Below are positions 1 through 10,982 of a DNA stretch of 41,019 nt, piece after piece. Location: assembly GCF_016463645.1 (NCBI RefSeq), contig NZ_JAEMQX010000025.1, positions 1 to 41,019 on the forward strand, read 5' to 3'. The first letter of the stretch is position 1. Each line of letters begins with the position of its first letter. The notes beneath the pieces were generated by a model. It worked only from the letters and a program-made list of their open reading frames with translations, was not told the origin of the DNA and did not search any database. The DNA comes from Sphingopyxis sp. (GTDB lineage Bacteria; Pseudomonadota; Alphaproteobacteria; Sphingomonadales; Sphingomonadaceae). The translations under genes and the position numbers were made by a program.

Positions 1-116
1 GCTACCGTCGCGCACATATAGACTGTGAGGATCAGGGGCCCTTGCGCGCCCAGCCAGTCGATGACCCGGTCGTGCCGCGAAGCACCCGACGGGTTTTTGA
101 AATCGTCGCCTATCAT
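1..116 (-). CDS. N-terminal fragment of an unidentified protein, cut by the window edge
   Basis: An ATG at 114-116 opens a minus-strand frame that stays open for 38 codons to the left edge. It begins MIGDDFKNPSGASRHDRV and then turns hydrophobic (WLGAQGPLILTVYMCATV), as if a first membrane segment starts near residue 24. I do not recognise the family, and no clear ribosome binding site precedes the ATG. It lies 83 bases downstream of the kdpE stop on the same strand, so it could be read from the kdp transcript or from the AT-rich stretch around 140-180. An inverted repeat covers the start codon. It could be a chance frame; the sequence to the left would decide. Confidence 0.4.
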   Translation of the reverse strand, partial: MIGDDFKNPSGASRHDRVIDWLGAQGPLILTVYMCATV

Positions 117-132
117 GGGGACTAGATAGGCG
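107..132 (-). terminator. 8-bp inverted repeat below kdpE
   Basis: CGCCTATC (107-114) and GATAGGCG (125-132) are perfect inverted copies around a 10-base loop. On the minus strand the hairpin lies 68 bases past the kdpE stop and is not followed by a strong T run, so it is at best a weak intrinsic terminator. The right edge of the possible start codon at 114-116 falls in the stem and loop, so a regulatory hairpin on that frame is an alternative. Confidence 0.35.
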
Positions 133-199
133 CTTACGCCATTTTAAATCGAGAGCAGGTCCGCCCCGACTTCATATGATCGGCGTAGAATTTGCGCGA

Positions 200-913
200 T
201 TATTGCCCCTGCCCGGCTTCTTCGCTCACCGACCGCAACCGATAACCGATGCCGAGTTCGTTGCTGATGATCTGCGGCTGCTGCGGATCACTCTCCAGTT
301 TCTGTCGCAGCGTGCGGACGAGGACACGCAGATATTCGACATGATGCTCGACCTCGCGCGGCCAGACTTCGGCCATGATCTGGTTGTGCGTGATGACGCG
401 CCCCGGATGCCGCGCGAGCTGGGCCAGCACCGCATATTCCTTTGGCGTCAGATGAACCTCGCGCCCCGCCTTGACGACGGTGCGCGCGATGAGGTCGATC
501 GTCACATCGCCCGCGGTCACCGCGAGCATCCCGCCGTCGCGGGTCATGCGGTTACGCAAGGCGACGCGCACGCGCGCGAGCAATTCGTCGGTGTCGAAGG
601 GTTTGGTGAGATAGTCGTCGGCGCCCAGATCGAGCGCCGCGACCTTCTCTTCGGTCGCGTCGCGTGCCGACACGACGATCAGGGTCGTGTCGGAGTGCTG
701 CTTGAACAAGGGCACGAGTTCGAGCCCGTCGCGGTCGGGGAGACCGAGGTCGAGCAAGGTGATGTCGGGCCGCTCGCTGCGCAGCAGATCGACCGCCCCG
801 CGCGCATTTTCGGCCTCGACGATCGCATAGTCCGCACGTTCGAGCGCCGCGCGGATCAGCCGGCGGATATGGAGTTCGTCATCGACGACCAGAATCTTGT
901 GGCGCACTTTCAT
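200..913 (-). CDS. kdpE: KdpE, potassium-responsive OmpR-type response regulator
   Basis: A 237-residue two-component regulator, the normal length for KdpE. The N-terminal receiver domain (about 1-120) shows acidic Asp11/Asp12 in LVVDD, the phosphoacceptor Asp55 in LLDLGLPD and Lys104 in DDYLTKPF. The C-terminal winged helix (about 130-230) carries LTPKEYAVLAQL and ends in GIGYRLR, as in OmpR/PhoB proteins. KdpE is phosphorylated by KdpD and activates kdp transcription when potassium is low or osmolarity is high. The ATG at 913 overlaps the kdpD stop by four bases (ATGA), which fixes the start and suggests coupled translation. A longer upstream frame lies inside kdpD and is not real. Confidence 0.96.
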   Translation of the reverse strand: MKVRHKILVVDDELHIRRLIRAALERADYAIVEAENARGAVDLLRSERPDITLLDLGLPDRDGLELVPLFKQHSDTTLIVVSARDATEEKVAALDLGADDYLTKPFDTDELLARVRVALRNRMTRDGGMLAVTAGDVTIDLIARTVVKAGREVHLTPKEYAVLAQLARHPGRVITHNQIMAEVWPREVEHHVEYLRVLVRTLRQKLESDPQQPQIISNELGIGYRLRSVSEEAGQGQ

Positions 914-3579
914 GAAATATCCTCGTCGGCCGGATGCGTGACGATCAGTGCTTCGGGGATGCGGATCGTGAAACGTGCGCCGTGCGGATCGCTGGCGTTG
1001 CCCGCCTCGACCGACAGGCCCATCGCCTCGGCAAATCCCTTGACGATCGCGAGGCCGAGCCCGGTACCATGCTTGGCACGATCGCTGCCCTCGAGGCGGG
1101 TGAAGGTTTCGAAGACGCGCTTCTCGTTTCCGGGCGCGATGCCGGGGCCCTGATCGATCACCGACAGCAGGATCGCGTCGGCGGTGCGGCTCGCGCGGAT
1201 CGTGATCGGCGTGCCGGGGTCGGCGTAGCGCCCGGCATTGTCGAGCAGGTTGATCAGGCAATGGTGGAGCAGCACCGGATCGAGGCGGACGAGCGGGATG
1301 CCCGAATTGATGTCGATCCGGACCTCGTGCCCGGCGAGCGAGGCACGCGTGTCATGCGCCGCGCTGGCCGCGGCATCGAACAGCTCGGTCGCCTCGGCCT
1401 TCATGGGCAGCGCCCCCGCCTCGACGCGCACCATGTCGAGCAGGTTCGAGACGAAGCGGTTCAGGCGCAGCGCTTCGGTCTCGATCGTCCCGGCCATCTC
1501 GGCGGTGGGATGGCGCCGCATTTCCTGCGCCGCCGAGAGGATCGTGGTGAGCGGCGTCCGGAGGTCGTGGCTGACCGACGAGAGCAAGGCCGAGCGCAGC
1601 CGGTCGCGCTCGTCGACCTGCCGCGCGCGCAGCGATGCCTCCTCCAGTTCCATGCGGTCGAGCGCGATCGACGCCTGATCGAGCAGGCTCATGAGCAGCG
1701 GCACCTGATCCGAACGCACCGGCTCGCGAGCATCGTCGCGAGTCAGGCCGAGCACGCCGAGCACCCCGCGCGTCGTGCGCAGCGGATGGAAGAGCCAGTC
1801 GGAGGCGGTGAGCGTCGCCGAGCCGCGTCCCGCGGGCTGTTCATTGTCCATCGCCCATTGCGCCGCCGCGCGCTCGATCTGTTCGAGCCGGTCCTCGGGC
1901 GGCACCGCGGCGCGGAGTGTCGGTCCGTCGACGGATGGCAGCAGGAGCACGGCGCGCACGTCGAGCAAACGGCCGACCTCGGCGCAGATCGCCTGCATCA
2001 GCACGTCCTGATCGGGCGCGGCGGTGAGCTGGCGCGAGAAGCTCGCGAGCGCGGCGTTCTGGCGCGCGCTCGATTGCGCGAGGTCGGCCTGCGCGCGCAC
2101 GCGCGCCGCGAACTGGCTCGTGACGACGGCAACGCCGAGCAGTACCAATATGCTGACGACATTTTCGGGATTGTTGACGGTCAGCGTGCCCGTCGGCGGC
2201 AGGAAGAAGAAATTATAGGCGAGGCTCGACGCGAGGCCGGCGAAGAGCCCCGCGCGCAGCCCGAAGGTCGCGGCGGCGAACATCACCGGCACGAGATAGA
2301 GCAGCGAGATATTGCCGAGGTCGAGTATCTCGATCAGCAGGCGCCCGAGCGCGGTCATCACCGCGACCATCGCCAGCGACCAGAGGTAATGCGCCGGCTT
2401 TCCCCAGCGCCCGGGGATGGCGAGCTTCGGACGCGCCGCCGCCTTCGCGTCGGGCTCGCCCGGCAGGACGTGGACCGCGACGTCGTCGATCGTCCGCACG
2501 AGCTGGTCGACGACCGAGCCGTGGCGCAGCTCGAACCACCAGGGGCGCGCCGACTTGCCGATCACGATCTGGGTCGCGCGCGCGTCGCGGGCGAAGCTGC
2601 GCAACCCCTCGACCACGCTCGCCGCGGGCACCGTCGCGGTCGAGGCGCCGAGCCGCGAGGCCAGCGCGAGCGTGTCGGCGAGCTGCTTGCGATCATCGTC
2701 GGTCATCGCCTGGCTGCGCCGCGTTTCGATATAGACCGCCGTCCACGGGGCCCTGAGCGCATCGGCGAGCCGTTTGCCCGCGCGCACCAGTCCGGCCGCG
2801 ACGGGCAGCTCGCTTACCGCGACGACGATCCGTTCGCCGACCGCGAAGCTGCCCGCGAGCGCGTTGCTGCGAACATGGTCGAGCATCTGTGCATCGACCG
2901 CCTGCGCCGCGCGGCGAAGCGCCAGTTCGCGCAGCGCCGTAAGGTTCGACTTGGAGAAGAAATGGGTGAGCGCGCGGGTCGCTTCCTGCGGAATATAGAC
3001 CTTGCCGTCCTTCAGTCGCTCGATCAGCTCGTCGGGCGGAATGTCGACGACCTCGATCTCGGCATTTTCGAGGATGGAATCGGGCACCGTCTCGCGCACG
3101 CGGACGCGGGTGAAGGATGCGACGACGTCGTTCAGACTTTCGACATGCTGGATGTTGAGCGTCGAATAGACGTCGATCCCGGCGCCCAGCAGTTCCTCGA
3201 CATCCTGATAGCGTTTGGGGTGGCGACTCCCCGGCGCATTGCTGTGCGCGAGCTCATCGACGAGCACGAGCCGTGGCCGGCGTTCGAGGATCGCATCGAT
3301 ATCCATCTCGCCCAGGCTGTGGCCCTGATGATCGACCTGCCGCCGCGGAATGATTTCATGCCCCTCGACCAGCGCTTCGGTCTCGCGGCGGCCGTGCGTT
3401 TCCACCACGCCGATCACCACATCCACCCCCGCTTCGCGCCGGTGGCGGCCGTCGGTCAGCATTTCCCATGTCTTGCCGACGCCAGGCGCCGCGCCGAGGA
3501 AGACCTTGAGACGGCCACGACCTTCCTGCGCCGCCTGACGCAGGAAGGCCTCGGGTGATGGTCGGTCGGCTTCGATCAC
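910..3579 (-). CDS. kdpD: KdpD, potassium/turgor sensor histidine kinase
   Basis: An 889-residue membrane histidine kinase, typical KdpD size. The N-terminal KdpD domain carries Walker A GAAPGVGKT (29-37) and a Walker B-like LVLVDELAHSN. A universal-stress-type domain (about 250-370) follows, then a DUF4118 block of four membrane helices (about 400-500), a GAF-like linker, and the kinase core with H-box SSVSHDLRTPLTT (His near residue 670), an N box (LINLLDNAGRYA), and G boxes DQGPGIAP and GTGLGLAI. It controls KdpE phosphorylation. The start is GTG at 3579, overlapping the kdpC stop as GTGA; no better start lies upstream. The opposite strand also has a long open frame here, which is a codon-bias shadow. 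Confidence 0.97.
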   Translation of the reverse strand: MIEADRPSPEAFLRQAAQEGRGRLKVFLGAAPGVGKTWEMLTDGRHRREAGVDVVIGVVETHGRRETEALVEGHEIIPRRQVDHQGHSLGEMDIDAILERRPRLVLVDELAHSNAPGSRHPKRYQDVEELLGAGIDVYSTLNIQHVESLNDVVASFTRVRVRETVPDSILENAEIEVVDIPPDELIERLKDGKVYIPQEATRALTHFFSKSNLTALRELALRRAAQAVDAQMLDHVRSNALAGSFAVGERIVVAVSELPVAAGLVRAGKRLADALRAPWTAVYIETRRSQAMTDDDRKQLADTLALASRLGASTATVPAASVVEGLRSFARDARATQIVIGKSARPWWFELRHGSVVDQLVRTIDDVAVHVLPGEPDAKAAARPKLAIPGRWGKPAHYLWSLAMVAVMTALGRLLIEILDLGNISLLYLVPVMFAAATFGLRAGLFAGLASSLAYNFFFLPPTGTLTVNNPENVVSILVLLGVAVVTSQFAARVRAQADLAQSSARQNAALASFSRQLTAAPDQDVLMQAICAEVGRLLDVRAVLLLPSVDGPTLRAAVPPEDRLEQIERAAAQWAMDNEQPAGRGSATLTASDWLFHPLRTTRGVLGVLGLTRDDAREPVRSDQVPLLMSLLDQASIALDRMELEEASLRARQVDERDRLRSALLSSVSHDLRTPLTTILSAAQEMRRHPTAEMAGTIETEALRLNRFVSNLLDMVRVEAGALPMKAEATELFDAAASAAHDTRASLAGHEVRIDINSGIPLVRLDPVLLHHCLINLLDNAGRYADPGTPITIRASRTADAILLSVIDQGPGIAPGNEKRVFETFTRLEGSDRAKHGTGLGLAIVKGFAEAMGLSVEAGNASDPHGARFTIRIPEALIVTHPADEDIS

Positions 3580-4166
3580 GCGGCGGGTTTAGCCCCAAAG
3601 GCATCGAGTCGTCGATTGAGCTTGAACACATTCACGCGCGGCTCGCCGAGAAAACCCATCAGCGGACGCTCGACGTTCCGGTCGACCAGCCTCCGTACGG
3701 CCGCCGGATCGAGGCCGCGGACGCGGGCCACGCGATCGACCTGGAAAAAAGCCGCTTCGGGGCTGATATGGGGGTCGAGCCCCGAAGCGGAAGTCGTCAC
3801 CAGGTCGGCTGGAACGGGTTGGCCCGGCGAGGTTCCGGAAAGTCTGGCGACATCGTCCTTCACGCGTGTTGCGAGCGCCCGCGACGCCGGCCCGAGGTTC
3901 GAGCCCGATGAGGCGAGCCCGTCGTAACCCTCGCCCGCAGCGGACGGCCGCGTGTTGAAATAGCGCTCGCTGACAAAGGCCTGACCGACGATCGTCGAGC
4001 CGATGACCCTGCCGCTCTCTCGCACGAGGCTGCCGTTCGCCTGCGTCGGGAAAAGCGCCTGCCCGATGCCGGTCAGCGCCAGCGGATAGGCAATCCCGAG
4101 CAGGGCGGCGAAAAGCAGCGTCATGACGAATGCCGGACGCAGCGAGCTGATAAGATCCTTGTTCAT
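3576..4166 (-). CDS. kdpC: KdpC, subunit of the KdpFABC potassium pump
   Basis: A 196-residue protein with one N-terminal membrane helix (SLRPAFVMTLLFAALLGIAY) and a periplasmic domain containing the family features SERYFNTRPSAA, SSGSNLGP, SASGLDPHISPEAA and, near the end, RPLMGFLGEPRVNVFKLN. KdpC joins KdpA and KdpB and raises potassium affinity. I chose the ATG at 4166 (MNKDLISS) because it follows a good GAGG ribosome site and gives the usual family length; a longer open frame extends into kdpB but lacks family similarity. The gap from kdpB is 10 bases, and the stop overlaps kdpD. Confidence 0.96.
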   Translation of the reverse strand: MNKDLISSLRPAFVMTLLFAALLGIAYPLALTGIGQALFPTQANGSLVRESGRVIGSTIVGQAFVSERYFNTRPSAAGEGYDGLASSGSNLGPASRALATRVKDDVARLSGTSPGQPVPADLVTTSASGLDPHISPEAAFFQVDRVARVRGLDPAAVRRLVDRNVERPLMGFLGEPRVNVFKLNRRLDAFGAKPAA

Positions 4167-4176
4167 TTCGGCCTCC

Positions 4177-6213
<2,037 letters not shown>

Positions 6214-6225
6214 TTGCGTGGATCC

Positions 6226-7929
6226 TCAGAAAAGCTGGCCATTGATCATCGCGAGATGATCGGCGATGGGGCCGAGCGCGAGGCTGGGCAGGAAGGTCAG
6301 GCCGCCGACGATCAGCACGATGCCGATCAACAGCCCCGTCCACAGCAACCCGGTGGTCGGGAAGCTGCCCGCCGTCGCCGGCGTATATTTCTTCGCCGCC
6401 AGACCGCCCGCGATCGCCAGCATCGGGACGATGATGAAGAAGCGACCGACCCACATCGCCGCGCCCAGCATGCCGTTATAGAAGGGCGTGTTGGCGCTGA
6501 GCCCCGCAAAAGCCGAACCATTGTTCGCGACCGCGCTGGTGAAGGCGTAGAGAATCTCCGAAAAACCGTGCGGACCCTTGTTGAGCGGACCCGCCAGCCC
6601 CGCCCCGGTCACCGACGCGATTGCGGTGAAGCCGAGGATGACGAGCGGCAGCACGGCGATCGCGAGCACCGCGAGCTTGACCTCGCGCGCCTCGATCTTC
6701 TTGCCGACATATTCGGGGGTGCGTCCCACCATCAGCCCGGCCACGAAGATCGCGAGGATCGCGAACAACAGGAAGCCGTATATGCCCGCGCCCACGCCGC
6801 CGATCACGACTTCGCCGAGTTGCATGTTGAACAGCGGGATCAGCCCGCCGATGGCAGTGAAGCTGTCATGCATCGCATTGACCGCGCCGCATGATGCGGC
6901 GGTGGTGACGACCGCGAACAGCGCCGATTGCGCGATGCCGAAGCGGACCTCCTTGCCCTCCATATTGCCGCCCATGGCGCCAAGATCGTGCAGGACGGGA
7001 TTGCCGGCCGCTTCCTGCCAGTATGTGATCGCGGCGCCGGCGAGAAACAGCGTCATCATCGCGGCGAGGATAGCCCAGCCCTGGCGCGTGTTTCCGACCG
7101 CCTTGCCGAAGGTCCAGGTCAGGCCGACGCCGATCGCGAAGATCGAGAGCATCTGGACGAGATTGGTCAGCGCAGTGGGGTTTTCGAACGGATGCGCGCT
7201 GTTCACGTTGAAGAAGCCGCCGCCGTTGGTGCCGAGCAGCTTGATCGCCTCCTGCGACGCGACGGGGCCGAGCGCGAGCGTCTGCTTCGCTCCTTCGAGC
7301 GTCGTGACGTCGACCGATGCCGCCAGCGTCTGCGGCACGCCGCTCGCGATATAGAAGATCGCGATGGCGATGCAGAGCGGCAGCAGCAGGTAGAGTGTCA
7401 CTCGCGTCATATCGGCCCAGAAGTTGCCGATCGTCTTCAACTCGCGTCGGGCGAAACCACGAAACAGCGCGAAAGCGAGTGCGATTCCGGTCGCCGCCGA
7501 AAGGAAATTGTGGATCGTCAGGCCGAGCATCTGCGACAGGTTCGACATGGTCGATTCACCGCCGTAGCTTTGCCAGTTGGTGTTCGCCGTGAAGCTGATC
7601 GTCGTGTTGAACGCCAGATCCGCGCTCGTCCCGTCATAGCCGAGAGGATTGAGCGGCAATACGCCCTGCAAGCGCAGGATCGCGTAGGTGAAGAGCGCAA
7701 GCGCCGCGTTGAAGATCAGCATATGCACCGCGTAGCGGCGCCAGCCCTGCTCCTCGTTCGGGTCGATTCCCGACAGGCGATAGAAGCCCGTCTCGACCGG
7801 ACCGAGCAGGCGGTGGAGCGGCGTTCGCCGCCCCTCATAGAGCGCGAAGAGCCACTGGCCCATCGGCTTGCAAAGCAGCAGCAGGATGCCGGCGAACGCG
7901 GCGATCAGGAGCCATCCCTGAAAGGTCAT
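6226..7929 (-). CDS. kdpA: KdpA, potassium-translocating subunit
   Basis: A 567-residue polytopic membrane protein of the superfamily of potassium transporters. The selectivity-filter-type loops are visible, including [39 protein letters not shown] and [18 protein letters not shown], together with [14 protein letters not shown]. Around ten hydrophobic helices are apparent. KdpA binds and selects potassium and passes it to KdpB. The ATG at 7929 has a strong GGGGAGG site just upstream, and the gene lies 12 bases after kdpF. Length is normal and no break is seen. Confidence 0.98.
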   Translation of the reverse strand: MTFQGWLLIAAFAGILLLLCKPMGQWLFALYEGRRTPLHRLLGPVETGFYRLSGIDPNEEQGWRRYAVHMLIFNAALALFTYAILRLQGVLPLNPLGYDGTSADLAFNTTISFTANTNWQSYGGESTMSNLSQMLGLTIHNFLSAATGIALAFALFRGFARRELKTIGNFWADMTRVTLYLLLPLCIAIAIFYIASGVPQTLAASVDVTTLEGAKQTLALGPVASQEAIKLLGTNGGGFFNVNSAHPFENPTALTNLVQMLSIFAIGVGLTWTFGKAVGNTRQGWAILAAMMTLFLAGAAITYWQEAAGNPVLHDLGAMGGNMEGKEVRFGIAQSALFAVVTTAASCGAVNAMHDSFTAIGGLIPLFNMQLGEVVIGGVGAGIYGFLLFAILAIFVAGLMVGRTPEYVGKKIEAREVKLAVLAIAVLPLVILGFTAIASVTGAGLAGPLNKGPHGFSEILYAFTSAVANNGSAFAGLSANTPFYNGMLGAAMWVGRFFIIVPMLAIAGGLAAKKYTPATAGSFPTTGLLWTGLLIGIVLIVGGLTFLPSLALGPIADHLAMINGQLF

Positions 7930-7941
7930 GGCGCGCCTCCC

Positions 7942-8031
7942 CTAGAAGCGTTCGGGCCGCGCGAGCACGGCGACGAGGTAGAAAAGAAGGCCGAGCGCGG
8001 TGAAGCCCGCGAGCCACAGGTCGAGAGGCAT
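7942..8031 (-). CDS. kdpF: KdpF, 29-residue stabilising subunit of the potassium pump
   Basis: A tiny frame of 29 codons starting at the ATG 8029-8031 (MPLDLWLAGF) and stopping with TAG at 7942-7944. It is one membrane helix with a short basic tail ending in LARPERF, which matches the characteristic RPE(R/K)F end of KdpF. KdpF packs against KdpA and stabilises the KdpFABC complex. An AAGGAT ribosome site lies about 10 bases upstream. It is 12 bases before kdpA and 11 bases after a second micro-ORF. Confidence 0.93.
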   Translation of the reverse strand: MPLDLWLAGFTALGLLFYLVAVLARPERF

Positions 8032-8042
8032 GGCATCGATCC

Positions 8043-8126
8043 TTACGCGTCGTCGCACAGCCGCGCGTAACCGAGGCTCGCGGCGAGGAGGGCGAGGATG
8101 ATGCCGATCCAGAGAATATCCTGCAT
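8043..8126 (-). CDS. 27-residue membrane micro-ORF at the head of the kdp operon
   Basis: An ATG at 8124-8126 opens 27 codons ending in TAA at 8043-8045. The product starts MQDILWIGIILALL and ends ARLCDDA: one hydrophobic helix, a single cysteine and an acidic tail. GGAG stands about 9 bases before the ATG, and the stop is 11 bases before kdpF, so it looks translated as the first gene of the operon. I recall similar short frames ahead of kdpF in other genomes, generally unnamed, but cannot verify that here. It is not KdpF, which follows intact. It may be a further pump-associated peptide or a leader peptide; its function is unknown. Confidence 0.7.
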   Translation of the reverse strand: MQDILWIGIILALLAASLGYARLCDDA

Positions 8127-8307
8127 GGGTGTTGCTCCGGCAAGGCGCTGGCCACGGGAAGCGGCGCGAGTCGTCTGCGGAGGCTCAAATAGGAGAGCGT
8201 CGCGTTTGAATTCGAGAGACCGAAAACCATGGGCGCATAGTAATCGCGTATGATTTTGCCGATTTCGTTCAGCGTGGCGCCCGATGGTGCGAACAGGAAC
8301 GATAATG
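8127..8307 (-). promoter_or_regulatory. Presumed kdp operon promoter region
   Basis: This 181-base stretch between the nadV end and the first kdp micro-ORF must contain the kdp promoter on the minus strand. The AT-richer part is at about 8220-8260 and includes a possible -10 TACTAT (minus strand, near 8240) without a convincing -35, as expected for a promoter that needs an activator. I see no clear KdpE site. Confidence 0.4.
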
Positions 8308-8342
8308 CGCTGGCGGGCACTCCCGGCGGGGCGCCGCCAGCG
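8308..8342 (-). terminator. Hairpin just past nadV
   Basis: CGCTGGCGG (8308-8316) and CCGCCAGCG (8334-8342) form a perfect 9-bp stem around a 17-base loop, starting 10 bases after the nadV stop on the minus strand. The following bases (CATTATCGTT) are only weakly T-rich. It probably ends the nadM-nadV transcript. Confidence 0.45.
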
Positions 8343-8351
8343 TCCTTCCGG

Positions 8352-9740
8352 TCAGCGCCGCCGTTCCGATCGCGCACGCACGGTGCCGAAGTCGTGGCGC
8401 ACCAGCAGTTCGCCATTGCGCCACACGGGAACGAGCAAATCCTCGTTCGCCGCGACACCGTCGAGCCTCGCCGCCGTCATCCGGCCGTCCTTCATCACGA
8501 CCGCCTGCCGCCCGGCCTTGCTCGCCTTCCCCGGATCGGTACTCGGCATCTTGAAGACGTCGTGCCATGCGCCGTCGCTGCCCAGCATCGCATTCGCCTT
8601 CATCGCGAAGCGCAGCGTGTCGCGGTTGACGTGCTGGAGCATCCCGCCGCCCATGCCGAAGGCGATATTGTCGATCGCGAAGCCTTCCCCGACCATCCGC
8701 GCGACGAGCCGGGCGATGCTGTCGACGGTCATCCCGTCGCCTTGGATCACGCGGACATGGGGGTCGAGGACGCGATAGCCCTTGCCGTTCACATGGCCGC
8801 CGAACTTCTCCCACAATGCCTTCACCGTGCGGAGCGGCGTCTCGATCGGATCGCCGCTGTCGGGACGCACGACCAGCGTGCCCTGCCGCGCCAGTATCTT
8901 CTCGCGCAGGCTGCCGCCCCAGATGTCGGCGACCGCGGCGTCGAGATCATAGCTGTCGGAGACGACCGCGACGATTCGCCCTTCGCCCTCGAACCGGTCG
9001 AGCATGTTGCGATAGGCATCCTCCTCGCGCTCGCGGCCCCAGCTCGTCATCGTGCTGTGCTCGGCGGCGGGGATGGAAAAGCCCGCCATGTCGGCGCCGT
9101 AGTAGCGCCGCGCCGCGACCAGCGCCTCCATCGTGTCGGTGCCCTGGAAATTGACGAGATGCGCGAGCCCGCCCAGCCCCGCGCTCTCGGCGGAGGACAC
9201 GCCGCGCGCGCCGAAATCGTGGAGCTTGAAGGGGAGCTGCCCCTCGACATCGTCGGAGGTCTGTTCCAGCCCGGCGCGGATCACCTGCTTGCACTTCCAG
9301 CTCAGCGTCGCGACCGTCGTCGGGTACCAGATCGCGCGCAGCATCGCCGTCTCGATGAAGGTCGTCAGCCAGGGCATGCGCGGGTCGGTGTTTTCAAGCT
9401 GCACCATCGGCACGCCGGCGGGGACGATCGCGCCTTCGGGCAGCGCCTTGATCTCGAGTGGCAGGTAACCGCCGTGATCGGCGACGATCGCTTCCCAGCC
9501 CGCGCGGTTGAAGGGCACGCCGTGCGGGGCGCAGATCGCTTCGGCCTCGTCGATGTCGGCGGCGCTGATCGGCTGGCTGAAATAGTCGACCAGCAACGGT
9601 TGCAGCCCGAGGAAGACGATCTCGTCGGAAAAGGGGTTCGGCCGCGCCTCGACATAGGCGCTAATCACGCGCGCTTCGGGCGGATATTGCAGATAATGGC
9701 TCTGCTTGTAGCTGTCGGTCGCCAGGATCAGGTTTTTCAT
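8352..9740 (-). CDS. nadV: NadV, nicotinamide phosphoribosyltransferase
   Basis: A 462-residue enzyme that converts nicotinamide and PRPP to nicotinamide mononucleotide, the first step of direct NAD salvage. It starts LILATDSYKQSHYLQYPP, as in the NAMPT/NadV family. Known functional regions are recognisable: HDFGARGVSS (the human NAMPT Asp219 region), IPAAEHSTMTSWG (catalytic His247 region), VVRPDSGDP (Arg311 region) and the glycine-rich FGMGGGMLQ. The family as a whole includes nicotinate enzymes, but these motifs favour the nicotinamide type. The ATG at 9740 has GAGGAGT upstream. It is 52 bases after nadM on the same strand, so the product NMN is passed to the adenylyltransferase of the same operon. 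Confidence 0.94.
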   Translation of the reverse strand: MKNLILATDSYKQSHYLQYPPEARVISAYVEARPNPFSDEIVFLGLQPLLVDYFSQPISAADIDEAEAICAPHGVPFNRAGWEAIVADHGGYLPLEIKALPEGAIVPAGVPMVQLENTDPRMPWLTTFIETAMLRAIWYPTTVATLSWKCKQVIRAGLEQTSDDVEGQLPFKLHDFGARGVSSAESAGLGGLAHLVNFQGTDTMEALVAARRYYGADMAGFSIPAAEHSTMTSWGREREEDAYRNMLDRFEGEGRIVAVVSDSYDLDAAVADIWGGSLREKILARQGTLVVRPDSGDPIETPLRTVKALWEKFGGHVNGKGYRVLDPHVRVIQGDGMTVDSIARLVARMVGEGFAIDNIAFGMGGGMLQHVNRDTLRFAMKANAMLGSDGAWHDVFKMPSTDPGKASKAGRQAVVMKDGRMTAARLDGVAANEDLLVPVWRNGELLVRHDFGTVRARSERRR

Positions 9741-9792
9741 GATGTGAACTCCTCACATTCGCTTGTGTCGGCAGGCCTCCCCTGCCGCGGGG

Positions 9793-10857
9793 TTACAGGT
9801 CGGCCATTTCCTCGATGATCGACCAATGGTCTTCGAAGAACATTTCGGGGCGAAGGTCGCCGAGACGGTACCAGCGCGCATGCGCCGCATCGTCGCCGCC
9901 CCTGACCGCGAACAGCTTGCGCCGTTCGGGCAGGCGGAACAGGAAGGCGTGGGTGATGACGCGGCCGCGCAGCGAGCGGTTCGGGGCATCGAACACGCGT
10001 GTACGATGATCCTCGATGAAGCTCGCGAGCATCGCGGGCGGTATCTGCCCCTTGCCGTCGCTGATCCCTGTTTCCTCGCGCAGTTCGCGGATCGCGGCGT
10101 CGCGGATGCGCTCGCCGGCGTCGACGAAGCCGCCGGGCAGCGCGAGCAGGCCCTTGCCGGGCAATCGGCCGCGTTCGACGAGCAGGATATGCCCCGACTG
10201 GACGACGACCGCGTCGGCGGTGACGAATGGCCCTCTCCCCCATTCGGCCGGATAGCCGGCGAGATATTCGCTCTCTTCGAGCAAGGTGCGGAACGTCTCG
10301 CCCAACTTGAAGGCGTCGAGCCAGGCCGCGACGTCGGCGGTCAGGATCGACGCCGGCACTTCGGGAATGCGCCGGAAATAGCGCCGCCGCACATCGGTCG
10401 AACTGAAGGTGCCGTACTGACTGTCGATCTGGATATTGCTCCATTCGGGAAACAGGCGGAGATAATAGGATGACGCATCCTTGCCATAGCCCGTCAGCGC
10501 GACCTTGAAGTCGGCAATCCCGTGGCTGCCGAAGCCGTGCCCGTTGCCGACATCGAGAATGATGCGATTCACGCGCCGCTGCACCTCGGTCACCCAGGCG
10601 GTATCCGAATAGAGATGATCGTCGAGCGGTTCGACGATCAGCCGCTCCTCGGCCATTTCGTGACGAAAGGCCGCGCGGAGCATCGCCGCACGCTCGTCGA
10701 AGGTGAAGGGATTGCGCGGATCGCGCGCGACATTCGCCGAACCGACGAGGACGATCAGCCGCCCGACCTGTTCCAGCGCCTGGCGGATCACATGTTCATG
10801 CCCGATATGCAGCGGCTGAAAGCGTCCGATGAAGACGCCGAAATCTGCTTTTCCCAT
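9793..10857 (-). CDS. nadM: NadM-type NMN adenylyltransferase fused to a Nudix hydrolase
   Basis: A 354-residue bifunctional protein. Residues about 1-180 are a nucleotidyltransferase with [10 protein letters not shown] (11-20) and SSTDVRR (near 151), which joins NMN and ATP to make NAD. Residues about 200-354 are a Nudix domain with an intact catalytic box ([18 protein letters not shown] then REETGI, about 242-265), which in the cyanobacterial slr0787 relative cleaves ADP-ribose. I chose the ATG at 10857 (MGKADFGV) because GAGGGAGT precedes it and the sugar-nucleotide motif then sits at its normal distance. A longer frame to 10947 would begin inside the promoter. It is first in the nadM-nadV operon and diverges from nrtR. 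Confidence 0.94.
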   Translation of the reverse strand: MGKADFGVFIGRFQPLHIGHEHVIRQALEQVGRLIVLVGSANVARDPRNPFTFDERAAMLRAAFRHEMAEERLIVEPLDDHLYSDTAWVTEVQRRVNRIILDVGNGHGFGSHGIADFKVALTGYGKDASSYYLRLFPEWSNIQIDSQYGTFSSTDVRRRYFRRIPEVPASILTADVAAWLDAFKLGETFRTLLEESEYLAGYPAEWGRGPFVTADAVVVQSGHILLVERGRLPGKGLLALPGGFVDAGERIRDAAIRELREETGISDGKGQIPPAMLASFIEDHRTRVFDAPNRSLRGRVITHAFLFRLPERRKLFAVRGGDDAAHARWYRLGDLRPEMFFEDHWSIIEEMADL

Positions 10858-10936
10858 CGCTCGAGACTCCCTCGATCCATATCCGACCCCGGACTCCCCG
10901 GGATCATTTGCCATCCGATTGCGTAACGATGCCTCA

Positions 10937-10976
10937 CTTATATCCATTTGACATATATCTAGTCAAGACATAAGTT
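10937..10976. promoter_or_regulatory. Back-to-back nadM and nrtR promoters with a shared operator
   Basis: On the plus strand TTGACA (10948-10953), a 17-base spacer and TAAGTT (10971-10976) make an nrtR promoter. On the minus strand TTGACT (10966-10961), 17 bases and ATATAA (10943-10938) make a nadM promoter. The two -35 boxes form an inverted repeat TTGAC-N9-GTCAA centred at 10957, a likely NrtR operator because binding there would block both promoters. NrtR families vary in operator sequence, so the assignment is inferred from position. The predicted nadM start point is near 10931, giving a 74-base leader. Confidence 0.68.
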
Positions 10977-10982
10977 GCGCTC

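Noticed and set aside
934..3558. Plus-strand open frame of 874 codons opposite kdpD
   Set aside because: kdpD is complete and motif-rich on the minus strand; the opposing product is Arg-rich with no recognisable fold.
10858..10947. 30-codon N-terminal extension of nadM
   Set aside because: It would begin upstream of the predicted transcript start, and the nucleotidyltransferase motif sits correctly only with the start at 10857.
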